From contig ML677333.1 in NCBI GenBank assembly GCA_007922305.1, positions 17,769,164 to 17,833,163 on the forward strand: a stretch of DNA of 64,000 nt, read 5' to 3'. A model generated the notes under the pieces. It searched no databases. It was not told the DNA's origin and was given only the letters and a program-made list of their open reading frames with translations. The stretch comes from Dermatemys mawii. Taxonomy: Eukaryota; Chordata; Testudines; Dermatemydidae. Positions 1 to 11,039 of this stretch are shown here, in pieces; within the stretch, counting starts at the first letter, position 1; each line of letters opens with the position of its first letter. A program made the position numbers and the translations under genes.

Positions 1-696
1 GTCGTTCACCTGGTAAACTTGCACTTAAGTGAATCTAAACTTATGTATTATGTTCACAAACGGTGAGCATCAATACCAGTCCGTGGGGAAGCATAGGTGT
101 AAGAACAGATGCTGGAAAGACAGTCATTCTGAAAGACTGCATTAGAGAATTAAATCAGCATATTTCCCAGATTTGCCACCTGTGTCTCTAATGCAGTTGT
201 GGAGAAAGTAAATGATAGCAGTATGGTCTTGTAGCATTAAAGTCATTGGGAGTGGGACCATGCCCATAGTCTGTAGAGATAACAGGAAGAACAATAGCTC
301 GAGAGTAAATATAAAGCATGTTACAGGAATAATGACTAAGTGAGTATATTTTAGAAGAAGTCATGGACAGGTCGCAGGCAATAGACAAAATTCATGGAAA
401 CCCAAGACCTGTACCTGACTTTTACTTTATAAAAAAAAAAAATAAAAAAAAAATCCAACCTTGTTGCTGTTAAAGTGATTAGTATTTGGTTCTGATACTT
501 ACCTGACAGGAATTTGTAAAACAGTTAAAACTTCCTAAATCACTTCCTTTTAAAGGCATGGTCATGGATAGTCTTCCTATGCAGTAGCCAAAAGTTTTTT
601 AAAATTCAGCAAGAATGTAAATAACATGTCCAGTTAGTTACAGTTTTCTAAATACAAGTACAATCTTTCAATAATGTTAATTTTGTTTTTCCATAG
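1..696 (+). other. RNASEH1: RNASEH1 intron (partial)
   Basis: Non-coding. It ends in a T-rich tract and an AG acceptor at 695-696. I searched it for the preceding RNase H exon (the block containing the third catalytic aspartate) and did not find it, so the earlier exons lie upstream of the window. An A-rich run sits near 430-452. No repeat was recognised. Confidence 0.75.
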
Positions 697-821
697 GTAT
701 AACAAGTTGGGTAGACAATTGGAAAAGTAATGGCTGGAGAACAAGCACAGGAAAAGATGTAATAAATAAAGAAGACTTTGAAAGACTTGATAAGCTTTCA
801 GAGGGAATGGAAGTTCAGTGG
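697..821 (+). CDS. RNASEH1: RNASEH1 penultimate coding exon
   Basis: 125 bp: two bases completing a Gly codon, then 41 codons. Acceptor ccatag and donor gtgaga are canonical. It encodes the part of the RNase H fold running from GITSW to EVQW. It ends on a codon boundary and joins directly to the MHVPGH exon. Confidence 0.95.
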
Positions 822-3417
822 GTGAGAAATTTTGTTATTAATTGACTGAATAAGCGCTACTAACTTTTGCCTCTAAAAATATTTTATAAGAGCATTAGAA
901 GAAATTTTAATAAACATAACTACCATGAATCTGTATAAGTACCAGGAAAATTATAAGCTCCATCCAAAATCAGCAAGATTCTGTTACCAAGTAGTAATTA
1001 AAGAAATACACACAAGGATTTAGTAGATCCTATCAAACAATAAACATTTGCTCATATATTGCCCACCAAGAAAAGCCCCACAGTTAAATCTATAGGGTAT
1101 TTCCAGGAAAAGGGAGCAAAGCTCAGATCTAAACTAAAATACTGAGAAACTAACAGAGGATGGTTAGAGCTGAAGGCCAAAACATTAAGATAAGAATTCT
1201 TAAATTAATCACTCTTCAGGGTGTGTATAGCTTGATAAAGTAAAATGTTTGTAGCAGAATTAAAATGTGTAAGTAGTCATCTGGATGGAAATCAGTCTAA
1301 CTCAGATTTTCTGTGGTATATTCAAGGCTTTTCCAAGAATATTAAAAGCATGAATGTGGCAGTCCTTAGAATACCCATGTTAGCTCTGAATTTGGTAAGA
1401 ACTCTATCTCAAATGTAGTAGGATACAGTAACTTTTTGCTGACTAGCAGGTGATATTATGTAACCTTTAACTCTACTAGTAGAAATAAATGCACTGAAAA
1501 GAACTTACTGTCCCCATAGCTATGTTTCTAATTTGCCTGTAGTCTTCCAGAGATACCTAACTTGGAATCAAATCTCTGCACCATTGCCTTTATGGCTAAT
1601 GAAACAGAATCCAAGGAAATGTACCATTAAGTAATCCCTACCAAACAATACAGAGGGCGTAAGTGGAGACTTTATACTTCTCATGGGGGGTTTCCTAAAG
1701 GAAGTTGTACTTAGGCTATTATTCAAATACTCCACTGATATATTCTGTTCAGATGTCAAAGGCTGACTAGATACTGTCTCCTCCACCTTGTCTCACTAGT
1801 AGAAATATAAGCCACAGTTTGCAGTTAAGCAAACAACTTTATTGAACTAAAATTTAAATCTGTTGTCTTTTATGTGACTTTCCCCAGCTATAAACAAAAC
1901 ATAAACCCCCAAATACAGCAGCAAATCCATCTGATAGTGGCTGGAGCACTGTATTCTGGCACTTCAGGGAGGGAGTCCTGTCTTTTATAGGCTTCCCCTC
2001 TACACACTCTCCAGTACTGCTGCATTTGGAATAGAATTGGTGGAACTGTTCAGATTTTAACAGAACAAATCACCACTGTCCGAAAACCAGACAGTGCTTC
2101 ATTTCATAAAGTTGGCATTTAAGTGGGAGCTGAGAATGTTGTTGGGTTTGGGAAATGGCCAGAAGTGGTGGCAGAGCTTATATTACGGCTTTTGAGTGAG
2201 ACTACCATATGTAAAAGAGGTAAAGGACTTATTTGAGCTACAAAGAGTCCGGTGGCACCTTAAAGACTAACAGATATATTTAGGCATGAGCTTTTCTGGG
2301 TAAAAAGAACACTTCTTCAGATTCATGGAGTGAAAATTACACACACAATCCTAAATATACTGACACATGAAGAGAAGGGAGTTGCCTTCCAAGTGGATAC
2401 AGACTAAGATGACTACCCCTCTGTTGTTTGGGCTAATAAATAAATAACTGAGTTCATCTCAGTAAAGCACTGAGTTCATGTGCAACTAGTGTAGTAACTT
2501 TTACATCTAGTTTAGACCTCAACACAACTATCTGTGCCTTTGTTGCCTCAGGGTGAGATCGCCCTGTTGCTGCACACACTCTACATTTTGAGACCACTTG
2601 GAAAACGAAGCCAGTACAGAATACTCCTCTTCATTCGTCTAAGAAGGGTTTCATGTCAGCCGCACGTGCACCCAGTGCTCTGGGATTTAAGGATGGTGTT
2701 CAGGGTGTTGATTTTAGCCAGGAAAGCTGTAAATCGTTACTTAAAAATACATTCTCTACTGGTGGTATAGTGCTGTAGTTGTACTCCTCTTAGAAGCCTC
2801 TACCCATTTATGACAGGGTATTCTCCGTGATAAGTACTTGATTTTAGAACTTTTTACTCCTGCTTCTACTGCCAGAATCTGTGTGTAACTTTCTGGACAT
2901 GATGTAGAGCACATCCTTTTCACCACACCTTCAAACTTCTGGGGAGAGAAATGGCTAAGGGCTGGAAAGGCATTAGGTTTATAATTGCTAATGCATATTA
3001 AATGTGAGGTGTTTTTGTGGTGTGTTTTGCATTAGTAATGTGTGGAGTGGGCACTCGGCATTTGATATCTGCATATCGAGGCTTAGCTACACTTTACTAA
3101 ATAAAATGAGGCTCTAACTCTGAGATAGGAACCAGTTAAAAGAATCCTAGCTGCGAGAAGCCCTACTATATGCAGAAGCAATCATTTAATTCTCTAGAGA
3201 GATGGTATTATACTTGGGATTAATAAAGACTGACCAGGTGATCAGATCTCATGTATTTGATGTGGTCTCTCTTGACTATGAATCTTTGTAATGTATTGAG
3301 TCAAATAACTTCAGACTTCTCTCTCAACAGATGCATGTTCCTGGTCATGCTGGCTTTACAGGAAATGAAGCAGCTGATAGACTTGCAAGAGAAGGAGCTG
3401 GAAAACAAAACTCCTAG
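697..3417 (+). CDS. RNASEH1: Ribonuclease H1, 3' end of gene: join(697..821, 3331..3417)
   Basis: Encodes the C-terminal part of ribonuclease H1, which cleaves the RNA strand of RNA/DNA hybrids in nucleus and mitochondria. Seen: two exons giving about 70 residues that align along their length with the end of vertebrate RNase H1. The first carries [13 protein letters not shown] and ends in MEVQW. The second carries HVPGHAG and [12 protein letters not shown] and then a TAG stop. Family knowledge: the His of the PGH motif (human H264; codon at 3346-3348) and the Asp of the EAADR motif (human D274; codon at 3376-3378) are active-site residues, and both are present. The other catalytic acids and the N-terminal hybrid-binding domain are outside the window. 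The reading frame is open and both splice junctions are canonical, so this looks functional. ADI1 lies downstream on the same strand. Confidence 0.95.
2243..2345 (+). repeat. Interspersed repeat, 'AGTC..GTGGCACCTTAAAGAC' family
   Basis: Shares the core GGTGGCACCTTAAAGACTAA, followed by a TTTAGGCATGAGCTTTTCTGG-like block, with copies at 37,876-37,955 and 51,624-51,780. This is an abundant interspersed family in turtle and crocodile DNA. I cannot assign its class from sequence alone. Confidence 0.6.
2500..2740 (+). pseudogene. Possible L2/CR1-clade reverse transcriptase remnant
   Basis: In one frame the stretch reads [22 protein letters not shown]. This resembles the 'HPVL..LHWLPV..RI.FKVL.L..KAL' region found near the C terminus of L2-like reverse transcriptases, with a small deletion after HPVL. 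It is short and has no neighbouring confirmed motif, so this is tentative. Confidence 0.3.
3331..3417 (+). CDS. RNASEH1: RNASEH1 terminal coding exon
   Basis: 28 codons plus TAG. It encodes the last helix region with [20 protein letters not shown], including the active-site His and Asp. It ends GAGKQNS, close in length to the human C terminus. Confidence 0.95.
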   Translation: MHVPGHAGFTGNEAADRLAREGAGKQNS

Positions 3418-3905
3418 CATGCTATCCTGACTGGAACACTTTGTTCTTGATAACTAAAGACTGTTTAAGCCATAAGACAGACTCTCTTTTCAGTATCAAA
3501 ATTTCCTATTGGAATTGTTCAAAATAAATTAATTTAAGCTTTGTTTATAACTAAACTTACCTTATTTCTGATTTAAATTTTTTTAAATATATGCTGTCCT
3601 GTATAAACAGACCTATTTTTTTTAGAGTGTTCAAGTTACTTGGTTAATCACTGCTTTGTTGGTAGAGGTTTGTTAATCAATTAATTGAGCATTCAGATAT
3701 TGGTAAAAGTAAGCTCTCCAGTGTTTTTAGTCCCATTTGCCACAGTGCCTGTTGAGAATTATTTTAGATGTTCCGTAACTGAGGTGAAAACTTTGGTTTT
3801 ATAAAGTATAAGTGTTTCAAAAAGTTTATGAAGGGAAATATATTGCAATCTAAATGCTAGACAGATGTTGTTTTCCCTTTACCAAGAGTACTGAAATAAA
3901 TTTAA
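3418..3905 (+). other. RNASEH1: RNASEH1 3'UTR (probable extent)
   Basis: AT-rich sequence after the stop. AATAAA occurs at 3523-3528 and again at 3895-3900. Either could end the transcript; the sequence alone does not decide between them. Confidence 0.5.
3523..3528 (+). terminator. RNASEH1: Polyadenylation signal AATAAA (RNASEH1, proximal)
   Basis: Canonical hexamer about 105 bases after the RNASEH1 stop codon. A second AATAAA lies at 3895-3900. Confidence 0.55.
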
Positions 3906-4071
3906 ACCTGAGAAGTTTGATGTTAGTATGTTTATAAACAAATAGTGTAGAAAACACAAAAGTGCAATGGTAATTATTTGAACTGCATATATAGTTTTAT
4001 ACTTAACTTCTGCCACTGCACCTCCTCAAGTGCTAATAGGTATTTATTTGTATGTTTGCTTGTAAGAGTAT

Positions 4072-4345
4072 TTTGGATGTAAATATTGATTAAAAAAAGT
4101 GAACCAGTTAAACAATCACATCGTTTAACCAGTTAACCATTAACTGAGGTTGCTCAGGTGGGCTGGGGCTGCAGGCCTGGGCCCAAGGCCCTACTCCAGG
4201 CTGCCAGGGGCACCTACTGTGACAATGGCTGGGGTCCCACTGGCCAGCCCAGCATGGCCAGCCAGCTGCCAGGGTAAATGTTTAAGGTCTGGTTAATGGT
4301 AAGCCTGATGTTTACTGGCTAATGGTTTAACCTTTTACATCCCTA
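4072..4345. mobile_element. hAT-type MITE with TTAACC-rich ends
   Basis: 274-bp element. Its ends are imperfect inverted repeats (TTTGGATGTAAA at the left; TAGGGATGTAAA as the reverse complement of the right), followed inward by AACCAGTTAA-type repeats. An exact 8-bp target-site duplication AAGAGTAT flanks it (4064-4071 and 4346-4353). An 8-bp duplication is diagnostic of hAT-like transposition. The centre is GC-rich and carries no open frame. Confidence 0.8.
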
Positions 4346-4353
4346 AAGAGTAT

Positions 4354-6958
4354 CCACATAAAGTGCTGTAAAGCATTTGTTCATACAAACATGAAGAGGT
4401 GACAACAACCTAGTCTGCAGGGAAGCATTAGACAGACTTCCTTTTCCAGCCACTCCAATTTCAAATCCTCTGTGGACTTCGATTCCAGGTTCTTCCTGAA
4501 GGAATCTCTAACTGGCCCCTAGTCAGCCATTGCTATCACAAGATGGGCTCCTGAGTGACTTCATACTGAAACTTCCATGTTGACTGTTGCATTGTCTTAC
4601 ATCTGTTCATTGAGATTGTTTCATGCTCAAATTCATGTGCATTCTGGTGACTTTCATGCTGGTCAGAGTCTTCTCTACATATAAACCGTATGGTCTGACA
4701 CACTACTTGATGTATGCTTTTGCGAACTTCTTCCTGTGCCACATTTATTTGTGTTCCCACTGTTTTTTTCTGCTCCCTGCTTCTCTAGCACCACTATGCT
4801 TTTCAAGGTATTTTGCTGCTTTCTTTTCCATTCTTAAACGTTTGTAATTTTTTGACGTGTTCTGACTACTGCCCCTTTTCCTCAGTATCGGTCATTCTCC
4901 CTCAAGCTTGAGCCATGCAGCTTTATTCATCTTTTTGTCTTGTTCCTCTAAATAGCAGGGGTTCCTCTAAAGCTACACTCTCTTGTTTGTGTTACTGTCA
5001 CTTTGATCCTTTTCCAAACTCATAGCATTTCTCTACTCACTAAAATTTTGTTCTTTGATATCAATTATTTAAAAGCCTACATTTTAAATTTTTCATATTG
5101 TTTAATTCTGTCTTCAAATGATATGGGCTGTGTTTAGATTGGAGTTTACTTTAGCATAGATTAATGTAGTTTATTTGGGAGGGGAGAAGGACTTTTTGAG
5201 GAATCAGCAGCACTCTACATTTATGCTATGTGTACAACAAGCACCAATGCTTCTAAGTATGTCTTCTACCATGGTATTTCTGCTTTTCTTTTTTTCTTCA
5301 TCAAATACCACTCTATAGTGTGACTGCAGAGGAGTTAATGGGCCACTCTACGTTGAGGGGCCCTTTACAATATACATAACTGTTTGTGCTAAACAATCTG
5401 ATCCATCCTCCCTCTGGTTAGTGCCCTGCCACATACAACTAACTATATATCACATTGTTTTCTAATCTAAAAATTTACATTGAGCCCGCATTTGTTCTCA
5501 GCATCTGTATTACAGGTGAAAAATAGGGCAGTTGCTGAATGAAGCACCATTCCAGAATATGCATTGAAAACGTAACTGAAGCATTTCAAGTTGTTCCATT
5601 TAGGAGTGAATATGTTTGCTTTAAAAAATATCATTGGAGAAATGATCAACTTTTACATAAAATAGAGAGGAAAACTCAATTCCAAAAATAAGATTTTTGT
5701 CTGGAACCCCAGCCTTCCTAAAATACCCCAAACTGTTACATTCAAATTAAGAAATTAAAAGGAAATAATATAACAAAAAATAACACTGAAAAATCCACTG
5801 GCCTGATGCCAACTGGTGATCTCCCAAGAAACCTGAGCTGAAAGATTTTAAATCTTCCATTCCTCATGCCCTAAAGCACTTTTTCTCTGTGTCTATCTGT
5901 CTTTTCCAGACAGCCCCTCCAGCTTGCTTAGGGTAGAAGAAATCCCGTCAGTTTTGCCGTGAGGGACCAAAGGATACTGTGAGGAGCATCTGACTCAGAA
6001 TTGATTTGCTCAAGCATTTCATAAACTGAATTTCCAGCAGCACAGGGAGCTGGAGCCTCCAGGCATCAGTGGGAGCCTGTGCTTTAGAGAAATCCTACTG
6101 ATCACTTTTGATCTTTGTCAGTTTTAGGTATATCAGAAAAATAAAAATAATTTGATACCCATCATGCTATTCTCAGCATATGTGAGGAGAACAGGAACAA
6201 AAGAGAGAAAATGGGTTTAAAATAATGGAAGAAAACAAAAATCACAACAATGTACATTTCCTCTGGCTTTTGCCACAGTCTACCTACTTGAGAAAAATTT
6301 AAGGTTTAAGCATATTTGTGTATGTAGATCCAGACTTAAGCATGAAAGCTTCAGGTCCTACACAGATCTGCAGTTCCCCACATACTCCCTCGTGGTCAAA
6401 AGGAGATAATACCTCCAGACTTCCCCTCCAGAAGCAGCTCCAAATCCACTTGATTTTCCCCTCTGGCTAAAAAACAAAAGGAAAAGGCCTATCCCCATTC
6501 TGGTAATGAGCCTGGAACACCTGATCTTTGCTCTGGCAGTGGGAATGAAGAGGCAAGTATCTCACAGCTTGCTTTCTAGCAGCTTTGTGGCTCTGCAAAT
6601 TGTAAGCTAGCCCTGGGTGCAATGTTTGGACAGTAAGATTGGAGGAACACCAATGCTGCCTTGCTCAAAGCTGGACCTAAACACATTTAGAAGCTTCCCT
6701 GAACAGAAATGCTGATGAATCGTGTGTCAATATGATGCTACATAAAGGAATTTTTTGAGTTTTCAGTTTGCTTTTTCAACACCTTAGGATGTAATTCAGT
6801 ACATATTTATAGCATTGAACATACACCACACAATGATTTTAAGGACAAGTGTGTTACCAGTGTGTATATGATATCTTACATGACTACTTTTAGAAACAGA
6901 TATGACAACAGTGTTAGATGCCTGACAAAAGATGCTGACACAGTAGTGAACATCAATG
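4354..6958. other. Intergenic, no gene seen
   Basis: AT-rich sequence between RNASEH1 and ADI1. Open frames are short and without recognisable domains. I could not assign repeats here. Confidence 0.6.
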
Positions 6959-7368
6959 GGCCTCAGTGTCACACTGGATCTACGCTGCAGAGTTAGGTCA
7001 ATGCAAGGCAACTTATGTCAACCTAACTATTTAAGCATCTACACTAAAATTTCACTCCTGCTGACATGACTCATCCACCAACTTAATAACTCTACCTCCA
7101 CAAGAGGCACAGAGTCAGTGTCAATGTAGTTAGGTCAAGGCAATGTCATGTTAGACACTATTGCCTACATCGATTGTTGCTGGCTTTCAGAAGCTGTCCC
7201 ACGATGCCCTACACTGAGAGTTCAAACGGTGCAAGAGTGCCTGATGAGGACACACACCATCACCACAGGGTGCAAAGTTTAGACATGCACAAGAGATAAT
7301 ACTTACTGTGGCAACTGTAAAACAACAAAAATGAGGTTGACTTAATTTTGTAGTGTAGACATGGCCTA
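6959..7368. mobile_element. PIF/Harbinger-like non-autonomous element
   Basis: Left part reads GGCCTCAGTGTCACACTGGA then TCTACGCTGCAGAGTTAGGT; right end reads TTTTGTAGTGTAGACATGGCC. The ends are inverted versions of GGCCTGGTCTACACTAC, typical of a Harbinger-like family common in turtles. Inside is the block AACTATTTAAGCATCTACAC that follows this terminus in the family. Boundaries are good to a few bases; the short target-site duplication is not certain. Confidence 0.6.
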
Positions 7369-7684
7369 AATTCTCTGAAAAATCAGATCATACGTACTTC
7401 AAATTTGGTGCCAAAAATTAGTGGACACTTTTCCCTTAATCTCTTGTCTCAGTTCTCCATCTATAAAATGTGGATGACATCATCTCCCTTCACAGAAGTG
7501 TTATGAAAATAAATAAATGCATCGAGAAGTCTTAATATTGGTATTTCTTAACTTCAAGTGCTTGAGTTTGCATCTGTAATGTTCCTTTAATGACATTTTT
7601 TGTGTGTGTAAAATATATTAAACAGAAGGGAAACAAATGGGATGGGTCATCCTGGTACTTACAGTATGTATCTTATATTTAACT

Positions 7685-7815
7685 GGTTACATTATTATAT
7701 TATTTATCTGTATTGTGGTAGAGCCTAAAAGCCCCAGTCCTGGATCAGGAATCATTGTGCTTAGTGCTGTAAGCAGTCTCTGCACGCAGAACTCAGTACG
7801 TTTCTTTGGGGTAGG
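7685..7815. repeat. L2/MIR-like tail repeat
   Basis: Carries ATTGTGGTAGAGCCTAAAAG, GCCCCAGTCCTGGATCAGGA and ATTGTGCTTAGTGCTGTAAG. The same family occurs at 46,482-46,565 and, in the opposite orientation, at 36,160-36,255 and about 40,850-40,980. Class assignment is tentative. Confidence 0.45.
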
Positions 7816-8079
7816 GATTTTGTTTTCTTCCATGTTCTGAAGAATACGGAACACTGCTAGCACTCCATACAATATAATAATAATATTCTTGAAATAATAC
7901 CAGTTAAATGGAATTATTAATAGGTTTGAAAATCTGACTTTGAATGTTATCTGGGTCAAAGAACACTTATGTGAAAGTTGTAGTGGGTGAGCACCTATAC
8001 AAAGTATAAAGAGACATAAAAACAGACAGAGCTAAACTTGTATACAGATATCAGGAGACCAGCCGTCCAAGTCAGGTTT

Positions 8080-8176
8080 TTATTATTACCAGGTTTCAAT
8101 AAACTTGTGAAATTATTACCAGGTTTTACCTGGTTATTATTACCAGTTATTACCAGGTTTCAGCAAACTTGTGAAA
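8080..8176. repeat. Local tandem duplication (ATTATTACCAGGTTT units)
   Basis: ATTATTACCAGGTTT occurs at 8082-8096, followed by CAATAAACTTGTGAAA. The motif then recurs three times to 8160, followed by CAGCAAACTTGTGAAA. The outer pair shows a roughly 75-bp duplication with shorter copies inside. Confidence 0.6.
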
Positions 8177-8539
8177 GAAGGATGCGGTCCATCCATGTTT
8201 ATAATGTTTTTTCTGACAGCACAGGTAACAAACTATGCCATTACTATTTAGACAGCTATAGTTCAGGGCTCCACAGCATATTTTTCTTTTCTGCCCACAG
8301 AAGCAAAAAAATGTAGCTGGGCCACAATCATGTTTCACATTTGTGTTTAAACATGGTTATATTTGTATAACATTCAGTCTTGTCCTCCCTCCAAGGTTAA
8401 CTGCTCTGTACCACAATTAAAGGAATCTGCATTCTAACCCTTTTTAAGTTGCCTGATCTTGACCCAGACTGTAACAAAGTCCCTTAACGTTATTATAGAA
8501 AAATAATGTCCTGTCCATGCTAGCAAGAAAACTACGTTA

Positions 8540-9345
8540 GAATAGTGATGCTCCTGACCACACCAAACTGCTATACTACAACTATCATGGATAGTTCTCT
8601 GAAGACGTCCATGCAGTGTACAGCAACAGTCAAAAAAGCAAACAGGATGTTAGGAATGTGGAGAATAACACAGAGAATATCTTATTGCCCTTGTATAAAT
8701 CAATGGTATGCCCACATTTTGAATACTGTCTACAGATGTGATCTCCTCATCTCAAAAAAGATATACTGGCATTAGAAAAGGTTCAGAGAAGGGCAACTAA
8801 AATGATTATGGGTTTGGAACGGGTCCCATATAAGGAAAGATTAAAGAGACTAAGACTTTTCAGCTTGGAAAATAGGAGATGAAGGGGGGATATGGTAGAG
8901 GTATAGAAAATCTTGAGTGGTGTGGAGAAAGGGAATAAGGAAAACTTATTTACTTGTTCTCATAATATACGAACTAGAGTCCACCAAATGAAATTAGTGG
9001 GCAGCAGGTTAAAAACAAATAAAAGGAAGTTCTTCACACAGCGCACAGTCAACCTGTGGAACTCCTTGCCTGAGGAGGTTGTGAAAGCTAGGACTATAAC
9101 AAGATTTAAAAGAGAACTAGATAAATTCATGGAGGTTAAGTCCATTAATGACTATTAGCCAGGATGAGTAAGGAATGGTGTCCCTTGCCTCTGTCTGTCA
9201 AAGGGTGGAGATGGATGGCAGGAAAGAGATCACTTGATCATTACCTGTTAGGTTCACTCCCTCTGGGGCACCTGGCATTGGCCACTGTCAGTAGACAGGA
9301 TACGGGGCTGGCTGGACCTTTGTATGGCTGTTCTTATGATGCTTA
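8540..9345 (+). mobile_element. CR1 LINE 3' end, sense, degraded
   Basis: Contains the end of a CR1 reverse-transcriptase ORF and its 3'UTR. Recognisable in shifting frames: [18 protein letters not shown], [18 protein letters not shown], and an open stretch (8913-9158) with TNKRKFFTQRTVNLWNSLPE and FKRELDKFMEVKSIN. The UTR motif CTCTGGGGCACCTGGCATTG and a terminal GGCTGTTCTTATGATG follow. Frameshifts and stops make it dead. Closely related copies lie at 23,935-24,880 and 52,690-53,405. Confidence 0.85.
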
Positions 9346-9349
9346 ACAG

Positions 9350-9873
9350 AATTTTATTTTTATTTTTTTATAATTTTGACAGATATATGTCTAAGCATTT
9401 TGAAAAGATTTTTATTGATTTAAATTTTCACACTTGTAGAAAATTATGGGGGGGAGAAATGGCAGTCAGTGCTGAAATTCAAAAAAAGCTTTATAACTGT
9501 TACAAAAACAAACTCTCAACATTACATATTAAAACACACAAAGTAAAAATCCTTACGTCAAACTTTAAATTCAGAAACAGCATTTTCCTTACTCTGCCTA
9601 TCTCTAAATTTTGATAATTACCTTCTAAAATGTTTTTTCCCTGTGTGTGTCCAGTGATGTTTAGCCACAAAAATCTAATTGTTACAAACCTAAGCCTAGT
9701 TCAGCCTCCCAAACAGAGCATTAAATAGTGTTACCTTGCAGCATGGGTATGGCCACTGCCCTTGGAATACAACCCCCACTATTCCGCACAAGGCAAGCCC
9801 TCTGAAGTCTGAACTCCAGCCCCACAGCAACTCCTCAACCCCCCCTCAAAACAGCCACTTACAGTATCTAAAA
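9350..9873. other. Intergenic, no gene seen
   Basis: AT-rich sequence after the CR1 copy, then C-rich sequence from about 9,760 that leads into the nested hAT block. No gene or RNA recognised. Confidence 0.55.
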
Positions 9874-10207
9874 CTGTGGTTGCCAGACTTTGAATGCTCA
9901 TGCCCCCCCTTACTCTGTCCGCACTCCATCCCCAGGAGCCACAGCCAGGAGCGGGATTGAGGCTTGGGGGCGGGGAGAGGCAGGGTCGGATAGGGATAAG
10001 GGGGCCGAGGTTGGGGCCACCTGGGCTGCCAGAACAGGGCTAAGCAGCTGGGTGCAAGCCCTGGCCAGGAGCCAGGGCCATGGCTGGGGGTGGAGTGGGG
10101 TTGTGTGACATTCCCTCACCACCCTCTGAGGGGGCTGACCCAGGACCCTGCCAACCCCCCAAACACTCCTCTGCACCCCTTGGGGGGGCACAACCCATAG
10201 TTTGGGA

Positions 10208-10659
10208 CAGTGGTGAGTGACCTGCAGACCGTCAGGGTAATCCGCTAGCAGGCCACCAGACAGTTTGTTTGCACAGCGGTCTGCAGCTCCCAGTGCCACA
10301 GTTCACCGATCCAGGACAATGGGAGCTGCAGGAAGCAGTGACCAGCATGTCCCTGCAGCCCTAGGGTGAGCAGACTTTAAGTGTGAAAAATAGGGACAGG
10401 GATGGGGGTGTAATAGGAGTCTATATAAGAAAAAGACCCCAAAATTGGGAGTGTCCCTATAAAATCAGGATATCTGGTTGCCCTATGTGGCCCGTAACTT
10501 CCCGCAACTCCCATTGGCCAGGAATGGCGAACTGCAGCCACTGGGAGCTGTGGGTGGCCGTGGCAGCAGACAAGCAATGTAGACACGGTCCCAGGGCCTG
10601 CCAGCGGATTACCCTTTAGGTGGGAGTATTGCCGAGGGGCTGCAGGTTGCCCACCACTG
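10208..10659. mobile_element. Middle hAT element, perfect 8-bp duplication
   Basis: Left end CAGTGGTGAGTGACCTGCAG and right end CTGCAGGTTGCCCACCACTG form long inverted ends. The next bases inward also match (GGGTAATCCGCTAG versus GCGGATTACCC). The exact octamer GTTTGGGA lies on both sides (10200-10207 and 10660-10667). The element sits inside the right terminus of the 9874-10673 element and itself carries a smaller insertion. Confidence 0.85.
10362..10485. mobile_element. Inner hAT MITE of the 122-bp TAGGGTGACCAGA family
   Basis: 124 bp. Ends are TAGGGTGAGCAGA and TCTGGTTGCCCTA. Flanking octamers TGCAGCCC (10354-10361) and TGTGGCCC (10486-10493) match at 6 of 8 positions. Other copies of 122 bp are at 30142, 49334 and 56558, and a decayed one at about 22663. 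Confidence 0.8.
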
Positions 10660-11039
10660 GTTTGGGACCACTGATCTGGATAGAACCTCGTTCAGAGATC
10701 AGATGTATAACACCTTTTCTTACTTCAGCTGCGGACATAGGAACACGACTGTAGCAAGGTTAGCTGGACGCAGAAACTTTTAACATTAGTATCCTGACAA
10801 AAATGCAAATCTTAGACCCAGGTAAAAAACCTCAGGAGATTACACCATTTTCCTGGCAACCGGCAAATCCATTAAACAAACAAACCAACCCCAGCCAGGC
10901 TGGTCAAATACCAGCCAAATGGCCACCCTGGGCATGGGTAACCTGGCACTGGGATACTGTCATGTCACTGCCAGAGTTTCAGTGCAGCTGCTGGATTTCC
11001 ACTTCCAAGGCCTCACGCTTCTACCTAGGAGGCCCCGCC

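Larger units (their letters stand above)
822..3330 (+). other. RNASEH1: RNASEH1 last intron
   Basis: A 2.5-kb intron with a GT donor at 822 and a pyrimidine-rich CTCTCAACAG acceptor ending at 3330. It contains a common reptile repeat fragment (2243-2345) and a possible LINE remnant (about 2500-2740). I see nothing else in it. Confidence 0.85.
9874..10673. mobile_element. Outer hAT element of a three-level nest
   Basis: The left terminus CTGTGGTTGCCAGACT and the right terminus AGTTTGGGACCACTG are inverted relatives of CAGTGGTTCCCAAACT, a common hAT end. Flanking 8-mers ATCTAAAA (9866-9873) and ATCTGGAT (10674-10681) agree at 5 of 8 positions. Its right terminus is interrupted by the element at 10208-10659 and is restored when that element and one duplicated octamer are removed. 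The body is GC-rich with no transposase frame. Confidence 0.6.
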
